From positions 744,001 through 808,000 of the forward strand of contig NZ_CP047210.1 of assembly GCF_030408775.1 (NCBI RefSeq): DNA of 64,000 bases, read 5' to 3'. Below the pieces are notes generated by a model. It was given only the letters and a program-made list of their open reading frames with translations. It ran no database searches and had not been told where the DNA came from. Numbering within the stretch: the first letter of the stretch is position 1; every line of letters starts with the position of its first letter. A program made the position numbers and the translations under genes. This document shows, piece by piece, positions 1-9,292 of this stretch. The stretch is from Corynebacterium fournieri (GTDB lineage Bacteria > Actinomycetota > Actinomycetes > Mycobacteriales > Mycobacteriaceae).

Positions 1-113
1 TGCTACGCCCGCTTGCCGACGCACCTCCGGTAACCGTACGTTCATCCCATTTTGCAGGCGTTATAGGTGCGACTAGCGTCAGAAGTAGTACAACCGAATC
101 GAGGAGGCGCACC

Positions 114-1619
114 GTGACCACGGCAGTCACACCCGCAGCAAAACCAACCGAGCAACCCGTTGAAAAGGAACGCAAGACAGGCAAGGTTGTCGCGTTCATT
201 TTGTCGTTTGCCGCACTCGCCGCAGTGCTGCTTATCCCGATTGCGGGGCTGGCCATGCCTGCGAAGATCGCTCTGGGGATGTTGGCTTTCGCGGTGATCA
301 TGTGGGTGACCGAGGCGGTGTCGTACCCGGTCAGTGCGGTGATGATCGTCGGCCTGATCGCGATCATGCTCACCTTCGCCACGGATCCTGAAACAGGCCA
401 GACCATCGGCGCCTCGAAGGGCTTGAGCATTGCGATGAGCGGGTTCTCCTCGTCCGCTGTGGCGCTGGTCGGCGCGGCGCTCGCGCTGGCAACCGCCATG
501 CAGGCGACGGGGCTGCACCGCAGGCTCGCACTCTACGTGCTCAAGTTTGCAGGTGAGAAGGTCTCCCACATTGTTGTCGGTGCCATTGTCATCTCCATCA
601 TCCTGGCGTTTTTCGTCCCGTCCGCGACCGCTCGCGCGGGTGCTGTTGTGCCGATCCTGATGGGCATGGTTGCCGCGTTCGGTCTGGCGAAAGAATCGAA
701 GCTGGCTGCCCTGCTGGTGATCACCGCAACACAGGCGGTGTCCATCTGGAACGTGGGTATCAAGACCGCTGCCGCGCAAAACCTGGTGGCCGTCGGCTTC
801 ATCGAGGACCAAATGGGGCAGTCTGTCTCCTGGGGTCAGTGGTTTGTCTGGGCCGCCCCGTGGTCGGTGTTGATGTCGATTGCGCTGTACTTCATCATGC
901 GTTGGACCGTCAAGCCGGAGGCTGAGGCCATTGAGGGCGGGCGGGAGCTCGTCGAAAAGCAGCTGGCTGAAATGGGGCCCATGACCGCCGCGGAAAAGCG
1001 GCTCACCGCAATTGCTGTCACGTTGTTGCTGTTCTGGGCGACGGAGGGCATCGTGCACCCGATCAGTTCCGCCACCATCACCATCGTGGCAGTGGGCATC
1101 ATGCTCACGCCGGTCATTGGCGTGATGGATTGGAAATACGCCCAGGAGCACATCAACTGGGGCACGCTGGTCGTCTTCGCTGCCGGTATTTCGCTGGGTA
1201 AGTTCTTGCTGGACACCGGCGCAGCCACCTGGCTTTCCGAGTCCACCTTCGGTGCCATCGGCCTGGCATCCATGCCGATTTTGGCCACGATCGCGCTGGT
1301 GAGCCTGTTTAACATCCTTATCCACCTGGGCTTCGCATCCGCGACCTCGTTGGCCTCCGCGCTCATCCCGGTGTTCATCGCGCTGGCGTCGACGCTGGAT
1401 GTGCCGAGCGGCGGCATCGGCTTCGTCATCATCCAGCAGTTCGTGATCTGCTTCGGCTTCCTGCTGCCGGTCTCGGCGCCGCAGAACATGCTCGCCTACG
1501 GCACGGGCGCGTTCACCTCGAAGCAGTTCCTGCGCACGGGTGTCCCGCTGACCATCGTGGGCTACATGCTCATCCTGCTGTTGTCGGCGACGTACTGGAA
1601 CTGGATCGGTCTGGTCTAG
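114..1619 (+). CDS. SLC13/DASS-family anion transporter
   Basis: A 501-residue inner-membrane protein with about a dozen hydrophobic segments after a charged cytoplasmic N-terminus (residues 1-24). Two family-typical substrate/sodium loops are visible in each half: PSATARA at 169-175 and ASATS at 408-412, standing where the SNT motifs of divalent-anion symporters lie. The family moves di- and tricarboxylates or sulfate with sodium, or exchanges them; closest in style to the tartrate/2-oxoglutarate type, but the substrate cannot be read from sequence. The GTG start is chosen because GAGGAGG lies 7 nt upstream. The first 113 bases carry TATAGG (62-67) as a possible -10. It meets the next gene tail to tail with no gap. 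Confidence 0.85.
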   Translation: MTTAVTPAAKPTEQPVEKERKTGKVVAFILSFAALAAVLLIPIAGLAMPAKIALGMLAFAVIMWVTEAVSYPVSAVMIVGLIAIMLTFATDPETGQTIGASKGLSIAMSGFSSSAVALVGAALALATAMQATGLHRRLALYVLKFAGEKVSHIVVGAIVISIILAFFVPSATARAGAVVPILMGMVAAFGLAKESKLAALLVITATQAVSIWNVGIKTAAAQNLVAVGFIEDQMGQSVSWGQWFVWAAPWSVLMSIALYFIMRWTVKPEAEAIEGGRELVEKQLAEMGPMTAAEKRLTAIAVTLLLFWATEGIVHPISSATITIVAVGIMLTPVIGVMDWKYAQEHINWGTLVVFAAGISLGKFLLDTGAATWLSESTFGAIGLASMPILATIALVSLFNILIHLGFASATSLASALIPVFIALASTLDVPSGGIGFVIIQQFVICFGFLLPVSAPQNMLAYGTGAFTSKQFLRTGVPLTIVGYMLILLLSATYWNWIGLV

Positions 1620-2012
1620 TCACTGCAGAACAAGGCCCAGGTGCAGCGAGCTCAGCTCGTGCTCGCCTGGGCCTTTTGGCAAGGCGGCCAGTTCGGCGGC
1701 GGTCTCTGCGGTGACGGGGATGATCCAGCCCAGATTTGGATCGAGCACAGGCACCGCTTCTCGGTGCACGGGCACGAAAGTGACGTCTCGCTCGCCCGGG
1801 TGGTTGAGTTGCACCGCGCCGCCTGCCGCAATGCGCTCCAACGCGGATGAGGAGGTGGTCACAATCACCATCTTCTCCTCGGTCTCGGGGGACAGTTTCG
1901 CGGTGTGCACATGCAGCCTATCGACGTCCACAGGCTCAAACCGCTCCGGAAAATCCACCAGCGGTGTTGGCCCGAGGCCCAGAAGTTGACGTGCGCGGCT
2001 GAGAAGTCCCAT
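1620..2012 (-). CDS. hypothetical protein, 130 aa
   Basis: A soluble 130-residue protein that I do not recognise. It has no signal peptide or membrane segment; the N-terminal 20 residues are basic and the remainder is mixed alpha/beta with a Pro-Gly-rich C-terminus. Codon use (high GC at third positions) is that of the chromosome, so it is likely real. No ribosome binding site precedes ATG 2012, but a TACACT hexamer lies 8 nt upstream (2021-2026 on the complement), consistent with a leaderless transcript. Its stop directly abuts that of the convergent SLC13 gene. Confidence 0.6.
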   Translation of the reverse strand: MGLLSRARQLLGLGPTPLVDFPERFEPVDVDRLHVHTAKLSPETEEKMVIVTTSSSALERIAAGGAVQLNHPGERDVTFVPVHREAVPVLDPNLGWIIPVTAETAAELAALPKGPGEHELSSLHLGLVLQ

Positions 2013-2197
2013 GCCAGCCGAGTGTAAGTGGCGAGCTGAAAGGCAGCCTCATCGCCCCGAACTGGCGGCACGGGTTGGGCACACCGCAATGCATTGCAAA
2101 CGAAATCTGAGGATAACCCTGCGGCCCGCGGCGAGTTGTCCACAGATTTGCGGCACCAGGGAACCGGACCGCCACCCCCGCCGATTACAGTGGCCTT

Positions 2198-3307
2198 ATG
2201 ACAGAAAAGGGCACCACGTACCGCGCTGAGCTGGTCATGCCGTACGGCACCGGCGACGTGGTGGTCTCCCCGCACGACTACGAATCGCCCTTGGGGCGGG
2301 GGAACCGGCTGACCCGCGCCGGCTGGCGTTCGGTGCTGCGCCGCATTGTCACGGACTTCTCCAACGACGCTGTGGTCGATCGGGCCGCGGCGATGACGTA
2401 CTACACGATGCTTTCCGTCGCACCGATGCTGTTGGCGGCCTATTCCATCTTCAGCCTGCTCATGCCGCGCGAAGAAGACGCGCCCGATTCATTGCTCGCG
2501 GAACTGATCGAAAGCTACGTGCCGGCGGAATTGCAGGAAGACGCGCTGAATGTGCTGCTCACGATTGTCGGGACGCCGTCGCAAAGCACAATTGCGTTGG
2601 TGGTCTCGGTGGTGATCTCGCTGCTGTCGGCATCCGGGTACGTGCGGTCGTTCTCCCGCAACGCCAACCTCATGTACGGGCGAACCGAGGGACGCCCCAT
2701 CGCCGTGACGTGGACGACGATGTGGCTGGTCACCCTGGTTCTCGTGGTCGGTGCGGTGGTGATCATCCTGGGCGCGCTGCTTACCGACGGCATCGTCACC
2801 GCTGTCCTCGGCCCGGTGGCGCGACCGTTGCAGCTCAACGACGAGTTGGAGTACCTCACCTCGATCTTTTTGCCGGTGTGGGACTACCTGCGCGGGCCTG
2901 TGATCGCGGTGGTCGCAGTGGCGCTCGTCAGCGTGCTGTACCACTTCACGCCGAATGTACGGCCGGGAAGGTTCCGCGTGCTCACGTTAGGCTCGGCGCT
3001 TGCGCTCGCGGTGGTCAGCGGACTGTGGGTCGGCTTTGGCTGGTACGTGCGCATTGTGGGGGTGCGCACCACCTACGGGGCGTTCGGGACGGTGCTGGCG
3101 GTGCTGGTACTGGTCTGGACAATGAATGTGGTGCTGCTGATGGGGGTGAAAATCGACGCGGAGATGCTGCGGGCTAAAGAACTGCAGGCGGGCATGGATT
3201 CACGTCGCTGTATTCAGGCCCCGCCCCGCTCGTCGGACGGTGCAGCGTGGCGCCTGCAGCTGCGCCGCTGGAACGACCGCGCCGCCGAAGAAATTCTAAA
3301 CGGCTGA
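2198..3307 (+). CDS. YihY/BrkB family membrane protein
   Basis: A 369-residue integral membrane protein of the YihY/BrkB (formerly RNase BN) family, function unproven in general. The family hallmark follows a basic N-terminal helix: DRAAAMTYYTMLSVAPMLL at about residues 61-79, then five more hydrophobic helices, with a GAFGTVLAVLVLVW-type segment near residue 290. The last 50 residues are cytoplasmic and arginine-rich. TACAGT ends 6 nt before ATG 2198 and there is no Shine-Dalgarno sequence, so the mRNA is probably leaderless. It is divergent from the 130-aa gene and followed after 27 nt by an SDR gene with its own promoter. Confidence 0.85.
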   Translation: MTEKGTTYRAELVMPYGTGDVVVSPHDYESPLGRGNRLTRAGWRSVLRRIVTDFSNDAVVDRAAAMTYYTMLSVAPMLLAAYSIFSLLMPREEDAPDSLLAELIESYVPAELQEDALNVLLTIVGTPSQSTIALVVSVVISLLSASGYVRSFSRNANLMYGRTEGRPIAVTWTTMWLVTLVLVVGAVVIILGALLTDGIVTAVLGPVARPLQLNDELEYLTSIFLPVWDYLRGPVIAVVAVALVSVLYHFTPNVRPGRFRVLTLGSALALAVVSGLWVGFGWYVRIVGVRTTYGAFGTVLAVLVLVWTMNVVLLMGVKIDAEMLRAKELQAGMDSRRCIQAPPRSSDGAAWRLQLRRWNDRAAEEILNG

Positions 3308-3334
3308 TTACAACTGTTCCGCTAGTGTGTCGCC

Positions 3335-4219
3335 ATGGCACTCATTGATCCCCGCACGAAATACCAGTCCGAATTTCCCTCCGAGCCGCGCCAGGATAAT
3401 CCCGGCCTGGACACGGAGATGACCACCGAGCCGGATCTTGGTCAGGATTCCTACGTCGGCTCCGGCAAGCTTGAGGGACGTCGCGCCCTTATTACCGGAG
3501 GCGATTCCGGCATCGGCGCAGCGACCGCCATCGCCTTTGCCCGCGAGGGCGCAGACGTCGCTATTGCCTACCTGCCGGCGGAGCAGAAGGACGCGGACCG
3601 CATTGTGAAGCTCATTGAGGACGCCGGGCGAAACGCCGTTGCCATCCCGGGCGATCTGCGGGAGCGTGAAAACTGCGTCGCGGCAGTGCAGAAAACCGTC
3701 GACGGCCTCGGTGGCATTGACATTTTGGTCAACAACGCTTCGCGGCAGGTGTGGAACGACGGCCTGCTGAACATCTCCGATGAGGACTTCGACGCCACGA
3801 TGAAGACCAACATCTACTCCGCGTTCCGCGTGACCAAAGAGGCGGTCAAGCACATGGAACCAGGGTCTTCCATCATCTTCTCCACGTCTGTCCAGGCCTA
3901 CAGCCCGTCCAAAGAACTGCTGGATTACGCCATGACCAAGGCCGCCTTCAACAACCTTGCCAAGGGCCTTTCCCGCGAACTGCTGCCGTCTCAGGGCATT
4001 CGTGTCAACGCTGTCGCGCCGGGCCCGATCTGGACAGTGATCCAGCCAGCGGAGGGCCAGCCCAAAGAGGTGGTGGACAACTTCGCGCAGGATTCCGACA
4101 TCGGCCGCCCGGGCCAGCCAGCGGAGCTCGCCGGCGCGTACGTGTTCCTCGCTTCCGAGGCCGCGTCCTACATCTCGGGCGAGACTCTCGCGGTGACTGG
4201 AGGTGCACTCACCCCGTAA
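3335..4219 (+). CDS. SDR family oxidoreductase (YhdF/YghA-like)
   Basis: A 294-residue classical short-chain dehydrogenase with the 40-residue N-terminal extension seen in the YhdF/YghA stress-associated group (proline- and charge-rich, containing PRTKYQ). The NAD(P)-binding TGGDSGIG is at 54-61, NNAS near 133, the catalytic Ser of STSVQ near 183 and YAMTK (Tyr-X3-Lys) near 197. The substrate is unknown; relatives are often called glucose 1-dehydrogenase-like. TAGTGT ends 6 nt before ATG 3335, indicating a leaderless start. A BioQ-like operator begins 3 nt after its stop, so it is transcriptionally separate from the biotin genes. Confidence 0.85.
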   Translation: MALIDPRTKYQSEFPSEPRQDNPGLDTEMTTEPDLGQDSYVGSGKLEGRRALITGGDSGIGAATAIAFAREGADVAIAYLPAEQKDADRIVKLIEDAGRNAVAIPGDLRERENCVAAVQKTVDGLGGIDILVNNASRQVWNDGLLNISDEDFDATMKTNIYSAFRVTKEAVKHMEPGSSIIFSTSVQAYSPSKELLDYAMTKAAFNNLAKGLSRELLPSQGIRVNAVAPGPIWTVIQPAEGQPKEVVDNFAQDSDIGRPGQPAELAGAYVFLASEAASYISGETLAVTGGALTP

Positions 4220-4221
4220 GC

Positions 4222-4236
4222 TTGAACACCGTTCAA
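4222..4236. promoter_or_regulatory. BioQ-like operator and promoter of bioA
   Basis: A perfect inverted repeat, TTGAAC-ACC-GTTCAA. It contains TGAAC-N3-GTT, close to the published C. glutamicum BioQ consensus TGAAC-N3-GTTAC. It overlaps the -35 position of a probable promoter whose -10 is TAACGT (4254-4259), 9 nt before bioA ATG. A repressor here would block transcription of bioA-bioD-patatin when biotin is abundant. The palindrome is seen directly; assignment to BioQ is inference, and bioQ itself is not in the window. Confidence 0.65.
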
Positions 4237-4268
4237 AAGGTGGCGTGAGCTGCTAACGTCCATAAACT

Positions 4269-5534
4269 ATGGACCAACGCGAGATCGCCGCAATCGACGC
4301 CGCCCACATCTGGCACCCGTACGCGGAACCCGGCCAGTTCACGTACCCCGTCGCTAGCGCTTCTGGGCCGCGCATCACGCTTCACGACGGGCGCGTGCTG
4401 ATCGATGCCATGTCATCCTGGTGGGCGGCCATCCACGGGCACTCCAACCCTCGGTTGGTCGCGGCCGCTGAAACACAGATCGCCACAATGAGCCACGTCA
4501 TGTTCGGCGGGCTCACCCACGAGCCCGCGGCACAGCTCACGCAACGCCTCCTCGATCTCACCGGCGGGGCGTTTTCCCAGGTGTTCTACTCCGACTCCGG
4601 ATCAGTGTCGGTGGAGGTGGCGATGAAGATGGCGCTGCAGTACGCCATCGGCCAAGGCCACCCTGAGCGCACCACGTTTTTGACCTGGCGTTCCGGGTAC
4701 CACGGCGACACATTCGCCACCATGAGCGTGTGCGACCCTGACGGCGGCATGCACGCCATGTGGGGCGACGCTCTCAAACCGCAGGTGTTTGCGCCAGCCC
4801 CGCCGATCCGCGGCGCGTCGGAGAGCGAGCGGGCCGCCTACCTCGAGCAATTCGCCCGCCTGATCACCCCCGACATCGCCGGCGTGATTGTCGAACCGGT
4901 TGTCCAAGGCGCGGGCGGAATGCGCTTTCACGACGCCGAGCTACTTTCCGGCCTTCGCACGCTTTGCGACGCCTCCGGTATCCCCCTCATCGCCGACGAA
5001 ATCGCCACCGGATTTGGCCGCACCGGCCAGTTGTTCACCACCCTCGACAACAGCGTCGTACCGGACATCATGTGCGTGGGCAAGGCGATGACCGGCGGGT
5101 TCATGACGCTGGCGGCGACTTTGGCCACCGAGAAGATCGCCTCCGGGATGCAGCCACGAGCGCTCATGCACGGGCCGACGTTCATGGCGAACCCGCTGGC
5201 CTGCGCCGTCGCTGCAGAGTCTGTCGCGATGGTGGCGGAGGGAGACTGGCGTGACCAAGTCGCCCGGATTGAAACGGAACTCGAGCGCGGCCTATCCCCG
5301 CTGGCGGATCTACCGGGCGTAGCCGATGTGCGCGTGCTCGGCGCCATCGGAGTGGTGGAGATGGAAGCTGACGTGCCGATGCGTGAAGCCACCGAGGCCG
5401 CCATGGCCGAAGGCGTGTGGATCCGCCCATTCGGCCGGTTGATCTACACCATGCCGCCCTACATCTGCTCGGATGAGGACACCGCCCAGATCTGCCGGGG
5501 CATTGCGGCAGCAGTCAAGGAGGCCACGAAATGA
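4269..5534 (+). CDS. bioA: adenosylmethionine-8-amino-7-oxononanoate aminotransferase
   Basis: A 421-residue class III PLP aminotransferase that makes 7,8-diaminopelargonate from KAPA using S-adenosylmethionine, the antepenultimate step of biotin synthesis. N-terminal HIWHPY (13-18) and SSWWAAIHGH (49-58) are BioA signatures, Asp243 of IADEIATGFGRTG holds the PLP ring nitrogen and Lys272 of VGKAMTGG is the Schiff-base lysine. Length is normal. The ATG lies just after a TAACGT -10 box without a ribosome binding site. Its stop overlaps bioD by 4 nt (ATGA), so translation is coupled. Confidence 0.96.
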   Translation: MDQREIAAIDAAHIWHPYAEPGQFTYPVASASGPRITLHDGRVLIDAMSSWWAAIHGHSNPRLVAAAETQIATMSHVMFGGLTHEPAAQLTQRLLDLTGGAFSQVFYSDSGSVSVEVAMKMALQYAIGQGHPERTTFLTWRSGYHGDTFATMSVCDPDGGMHAMWGDALKPQVFAPAPPIRGASESERAAYLEQFARLITPDIAGVIVEPVVQGAGGMRFHDAELLSGLRTLCDASGIPLIADEIATGFGRTGQLFTTLDNSVVPDIMCVGKAMTGGFMTLAATLATEKIASGMQPRALMHGPTFMANPLACAVAAESVAMVAEGDWRDQVARIETELERGLSPLADLPGVADVRVLGAIGVVEMEADVPMREATEAAMAEGVWIRPFGRLIYTMPPYICSDEDTAQICRGIAAAVKEATK

Positions 5535-6208
5535 TCATCGCCATAACCGGCACCAACACCGACGTGGGCAAGACGGTGGCCACCGCTGCCATCGCCGCCG
5601 TGCTCAAGCGGCGCGGCTTCGACGTGGTGGCCGCCAAGCCGATTCAGACGGGGGAGGCGCCGGGGCAGGGGGATGCGTCAGCCGTCGAGAAGCTTGCTGG
5701 CATCGAGACGTTCGAGCGGTGGCGCTACCCGGAACCCCTCGCACCGAACCTCGCCGCGCGGCGGGCCGGGATCCAGATGCCGAGCCTGGACGAAGTCACC
5801 GAGTGGATCCGCAGCCTCGACGCCCCCGAGCGCGTGGTGCTGGTGGAAGGCGCCGGCGGGCTTTTGGTGCGGCTGGCGGACGACTACACAGTCGCCGACA
5901 TCGCGAGCGCTCTCGGTGCGCCACTGGTGGTGGTTACCTCGCTGGGGTTGGGCAGCCTGAACCTTGCCGAGCTCACCTGCGAGCAAGCCCGCGCGAGGGG
6001 CCTGGACGTGCTCGGGATCATCGGCGGCGCCATGCCTGAGGTCCCCGACCTGCCCACCCGCTTAAACGTCGAGGAGCTGCCCGAGGTCACCGGCGCCGAG
6101 TACTGGGGGCACATGCCCGAGGGCTGCGGGAGCCTCGACGCGGCCGATTTTGCGGAGGTCGCCTGGAACGCGATTGGAGAGGCTGTGCGCGTAGGCTCGC
6201 ACGCATGA
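5531..6208 (+). CDS. bioD: dethiobiotin synthase
   Basis: A 225-residue P-loop ATPase that closes the ureido ring of diaminopelargonate with CO2 and ATP, forming dethiobiotin. The P-loop GTNTDVGKT is at residues 7-15, AAKPIQTG (Lys37 region) binds substrate and VEGAGGLLV near 105-113 is the second BioD signature. It follows bioA with a 4-nt overlap and in turn overlaps the patatin-like gene by 4 nt, forming a compact operon. No bioB is present, as in corynebacteria where bioB lies elsewhere. Confidence 0.95.
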   Translation: MIIAITGTNTDVGKTVATAAIAAVLKRRGFDVVAAKPIQTGEAPGQGDASAVEKLAGIETFERWRYPEPLAPNLAARRAGIQMPSLDEVTEWIRSLDAPERVVLVEGAGGLLVRLADDYTVADIASALGAPLVVVTSLGLGSLNLAELTCEQARARGLDVLGIIGGAMPEVPDLPTRLNVEELPEVTGAEYWGHMPEGCGSLDAADFAEVAWNAIGEAVRVGSHA

Positions 6209-7077
6209 TTGACGCCCGCGACACCGCCCTCATCTTCGAAGGCGGAGGTACCCGCAACTCCTACACCGCCCCCGTGGTGGAAAAGCTCATCGCGGAAGAG
6301 GTCCAGTTCGGCTGGGTCGGCGGCATTTCCGCAGGTTCTGTCCACGCGCTTAACTTCGCCTCCCGCGACACGTGGCGCTCTGAGAACGCGTTCACGGAGT
6401 TCGTGGGCAACCCCAAGTTCGGCGGCTGGCGCTCTGTGGTGCGTGGAAAGGGCCTGATCAACGGCGAGTGGGCCTACGAACAATCCGAGGATGTTCTGCC
6501 GTTCGACTTCGACGCGTTTGCCCGGACCACCGAGGAGGTCCACGTCGAGGCGGTGCGCGCCGACACGGGGGAGACGGTGGCGTTCAACCGCGACGACCTG
6601 CGCACCTTGGAGGACGTCGCCCTTGCAGCCCGAACGTCGTCGACGCTGCCAATCCTGATGAAAATGCGCGAAATCGACGGCGTGCCCTACGTCGACGGCG
6701 CGCTGGGAACCTCGGGCGGTTTGCTCATCGACGCCGCCCGCGCCGCAGGCTACACCCGTTTCCTCGCGGTGCTCACCCGACCGCGCGACTACGTCAAGGG
6801 GCCGCAGAAACGCGAGCGCGCCGTGCGCCGCATCCTGCGCAATACGCCCAAGGTCGCCGACGCGATGGTTGCCCGGCCGGGCATTTATAACGCCGCGAAA
6901 CAGTCGCTTATCGAAGAAGCCGACGCCGGCAACGCCTACATCTTCTTTCCCGACGCGATGGGAGTGGAGTCCACCGAGCTCAACGCGGAGAAACTGTGGG
7001 CGAACTACGCGGCCGGCCAGGCGCAGGTGGAGCGCGACTGGCCCGCGATGCACGAGTTCCTCACCGCGAAGCGCTAG
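6205..7077 (+). CDS. patatin-like phospholipase family protein
   Basis: A 290-residue patatin/RssA-type serine acyl hydrolase. The oxyanion loop EGGGTRNSY is at 12-20, the nucleophile is Ser42 in GISAG (40-44), and the dyad aspartate is Asp164 in DGALGTSGG. There is no signal peptide, so it should act in the cytoplasm or at the inner face of the membrane; the acyl substrate is unknown. It overlaps bioD by 4 nt and should be co-transcribed with biotin genes, which is unexplained. Its TAG shares the palindromic CTAG with the stop of convergent prfC. Confidence 0.88.
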   Translation: MIDARDTALIFEGGGTRNSYTAPVVEKLIAEEVQFGWVGGISAGSVHALNFASRDTWRSENAFTEFVGNPKFGGWRSVVRGKGLINGEWAYEQSEDVLPFDFDAFARTTEEVHVEAVRADTGETVAFNRDDLRTLEDVALAARTSSTLPILMKMREIDGVPYVDGALGTSGGLLIDAARAAGYTRFLAVLTRPRDYVKGPQKRERAVRRILRNTPKVADAMVARPGIYNAAKQSLIEEADAGNAYIFFPDAMGVESTELNAEKLWANYAAGQAQVERDWPAMHEFLTAKR

Positions 7078-8705
7078 TCCGCGATCATCGGCTCGATGGT
7101 CAGCTCCGGGTGCTCCTTCTCCACGAAGGCGAGCTTCCACTTGTCTCCGAACAGTGCGATGAGTTCGCCGTCGGTGCGGGTGAAGATCTCCACGCCGCGC
7201 TGCCGGCCCAGCTCCGGGGCGGAATCGGCATCGGTGCGCCGCGCCACGGAGTAAGGGATTGGCTCGGTGACGGTCTCCACGTTGTACTCGTTTTCCATGC
7301 GGGCTTGCATGACCTCGAACTGCATCGGGCCAACCGCGGCCATCACCGGGGCGGCGTCGCCGCGCAGGTCGTTGCGCAGAATCTGCACGACGCCTTCGGC
7401 ATCGAGCTGGTCGAGCGCCTTGCGGAACTGCTTGTACTTGCCCAGCGACTTCGCGCGCAGCGTACGGAAGTGCTCGGGCGCGAACTGCGGCATGGGCGGG
7501 AACTGGACCTTCTTGCCGGCGTAGATCGTGTCGCCGGGCGCGAGCGAACCTGCGTTGACCAGGCCGATGATGTCGCCCGGGTAAGCCGTCTCCACCGTGT
7601 CGCGGGTGCGGCCGAACACTGTCAGAGCGTACTTCGTGGAGAAGGAACGGCCGGACTGGGCGTGCGTGACCTGCATGCCGCGGTCGAACTCGCCGGAGAC
7701 CACGCGCATGAACGCGAGGGTGTCCCGGTGATTTTTGTCCATGCCCGCCTGCACCTTGAACACGACGCCGGAAAAGTCGTCGCCCACCTCGCGCTTTTCA
7801 TCCATTGCGGTGGTGGACGCCTCGATCGCCTTCGGATCGGACTCGCGGCCCTCAGGCGCCGGAGCGATCGCGCACAGGGTGTCCAGAATTTGGTGCACGC
7901 CGAAGTTCAGCATCGCGGAGGCGAAGATGATGGGGGAGGTGATGCACTGCTCGAACAACTGCTGGTCGTGCACCGCTCCATCTTCGAGCAGCAGGGAAGC
8001 TTCTTCGATGGCGGTGTCCCACACGTCGCCCTCTTTCACCGCGGCCTCGTCCACGCTGTAGTGCTCTTCCGGCGCGATGGTGGAACCGCCGGCGGTGCGG
8101 GTGAAGTGGACGTAGCCGTCAACCTCTCCGTCGCGGGAGACGTGCGCCAGGCCGCGGAAGTCGCCCGCTTCGCCCACCGGCCAGTACAGCGGGGTGGGCT
8201 GCAGGTCGATTTCGGAGACGATCTCGTCGACAAGCTCGAGCGGCTCGCGGCCCACGCGGTCCCACTTGTTAATCACCGTGACGATGGGCAAGCCTCGGGC
8301 CTTGCACACGCGGAACAGCTTCAGGGTTTGCGGCTCCAAGCCTTTCGCAGCGTCGATAAGCATGACCGCGGCATCGACGGCGGACAGCACGCGGTAGGTG
8401 TCCTCGGAGAAGTCCGCGTGGCCCGGCGTGTCCACCAGGTTGACCACATAGGGCTCGCCTGTGTGCTCGTCGGGGGCGTACTCGAACTGCAGCGCCGAGG
8501 ACGCGACGGAAATACCGCGGTCCTTTTCCATCTCCATCCAGTCCGACACGGTGGACTTGCGGTTGCCCTTGCCGTGCACCGCTCCGGCCTCCGAAATCAC
8601 GTGCGCGTGCAGCGCAAGCGCCTCCGTGATCGTCGATTTACCGGCGTCCGGGTGGGCGATGACGGCGAATGTGCGGCGGCGCGCGGCCTCGGAAACGGTA
8701 CTCAT
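7074..8705 (-). CDS. prfC: peptide chain release factor 3
   Basis: A 543-residue translational GTPase that recycles class I release factors from the ribosome. GTPase motifs are clear: HPDAGKST at 18-25 (G1), a DTPGH switch II motif near residue 93 and NKWDR near 146 (G4), followed by the RF3-specific domains II and III to the C-terminus. Length fits the family. The ATG at 8705 has TAAGCT 8 nt upstream (8714-8719 on the complement) and no ribosome binding site. It is divergent from the flavin reductase gene 47 nt away. Confidence 0.95.
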   Translation of the reverse strand: MSTVSEAARRRTFAVIAHPDAGKSTITEALALHAHVISEAGAVHGKGNRKSTVSDWMEMEKDRGISVASSALQFEYAPDEHTGEPYVVNLVDTPGHADFSEDTYRVLSAVDAAVMLIDAAKGLEPQTLKLFRVCKARGLPIVTVINKWDRVGREPLELVDEIVSEIDLQPTPLYWPVGEAGDFRGLAHVSRDGEVDGYVHFTRTAGGSTIAPEEHYSVDEAAVKEGDVWDTAIEEASLLLEDGAVHDQQLFEQCITSPIIFASAMLNFGVHQILDTLCAIAPAPEGRESDPKAIEASTTAMDEKREVGDDFSGVVFKVQAGMDKNHRDTLAFMRVVSGEFDRGMQVTHAQSGRSFSTKYALTVFGRTRDTVETAYPGDIIGLVNAGSLAPGDTIYAGKKVQFPPMPQFAPEHFRTLRAKSLGKYKQFRKALDQLDAEGVVQILRNDLRGDAAPVMAAVGPMQFEVMQARMENEYNVETVTEPIPYSVARRTDADSAPELGRQRGVEIFTRTDGELIALFGDKWKLAFVEKEHPELTIEPMIAD

Positions 8706-8752
8706 AAGCAGCTAGCTTATCGACGCACCTTCGGCCAAGTACAGTCGTGCCC

Positions 8753-9292
8753 ATGACAACAATCGGAGTGTTTCTTGGATCTGTACGCTCTGGCCGCATC
8801 GGCGAGCATATCGGCGCCTGGGTGATGGACGCCGCCGCCGAGCGCGACGCCGAGTACCGCCTGCTCGACTTGGCCGATTTCGACGTGCCGCACATGGTTG
8901 CGGAGGTCGTGCCTGGTGCGGCGAACAAGCAGTACGACGACCCGGTGGTAACCCGCTGGTCTAAGGCGGTGGACGCCTGCGACGGGTTCGTCTTTGTCAC
9001 GCCCGAGTACAACCACTCGGTGCCGGGCACGATGAAAAACGCCTTTGACTCGCTGTTCGGCGAATGGTCAGGCAAGCCGGTGGCGTTCGTCGGCTACGGC
9101 GCGGACGGCGGCGTGCGCGCGGTGGAGCATTGGCGCCAGATCGTGGCGAACCTGTCCATGCGCGGCATCCGCAACCAGGTGGCGCTGCACATCTTCGGCG
9201 AGGACGTCGAAGACGGCGAACTCGCCCCGCGCGAGCAAAAGCAGGCGGCGCTCACGCGCGCGCTGGATGACCTGGAGGCCGAGCTGGGCTAG
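8753..9292 (+). CDS. NADPH-dependent FMN reductase family protein
   Basis: A flavodoxin-like NAD(P)H:FMN/quinone reductase of 179 residues. GSVRSGRIG (about 7-15) binds the FMN phosphate and TPEYNHSVPGTMKNAFD (about 83-99) is the second family signature. It is a cytosolic enzyme whose physiological electron acceptor is unknown. ATG 8753 is preferred because TACAGT (8740-8745) lies exactly 7 nt upstream, as for other leaderless genes here; GTG 8747 would add two residues. The stop overlaps that of the next gene in a CTAG. Confidence 0.88.
   Translation: MTTIGVFLGSVRSGRIGEHIGAWVMDAAAERDAEYRLLDLADFDVPHMVAEVVPGAANKQYDDPVVTRWSKAVDACDGFVFVTPEYNHSVPGTMKNAFDSLFGEWSGKPVAFVGYGADGGVRAVEHWRQIVANLSMRGIRNQVALHIFGEDVEDGELAPREQKQAALTRALDDLEAELG

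Noticed and set aside
6996-8756. A 586-codon frame opposite prfC
   Set aside because: Antisense shadow of a clear RF3 gene.
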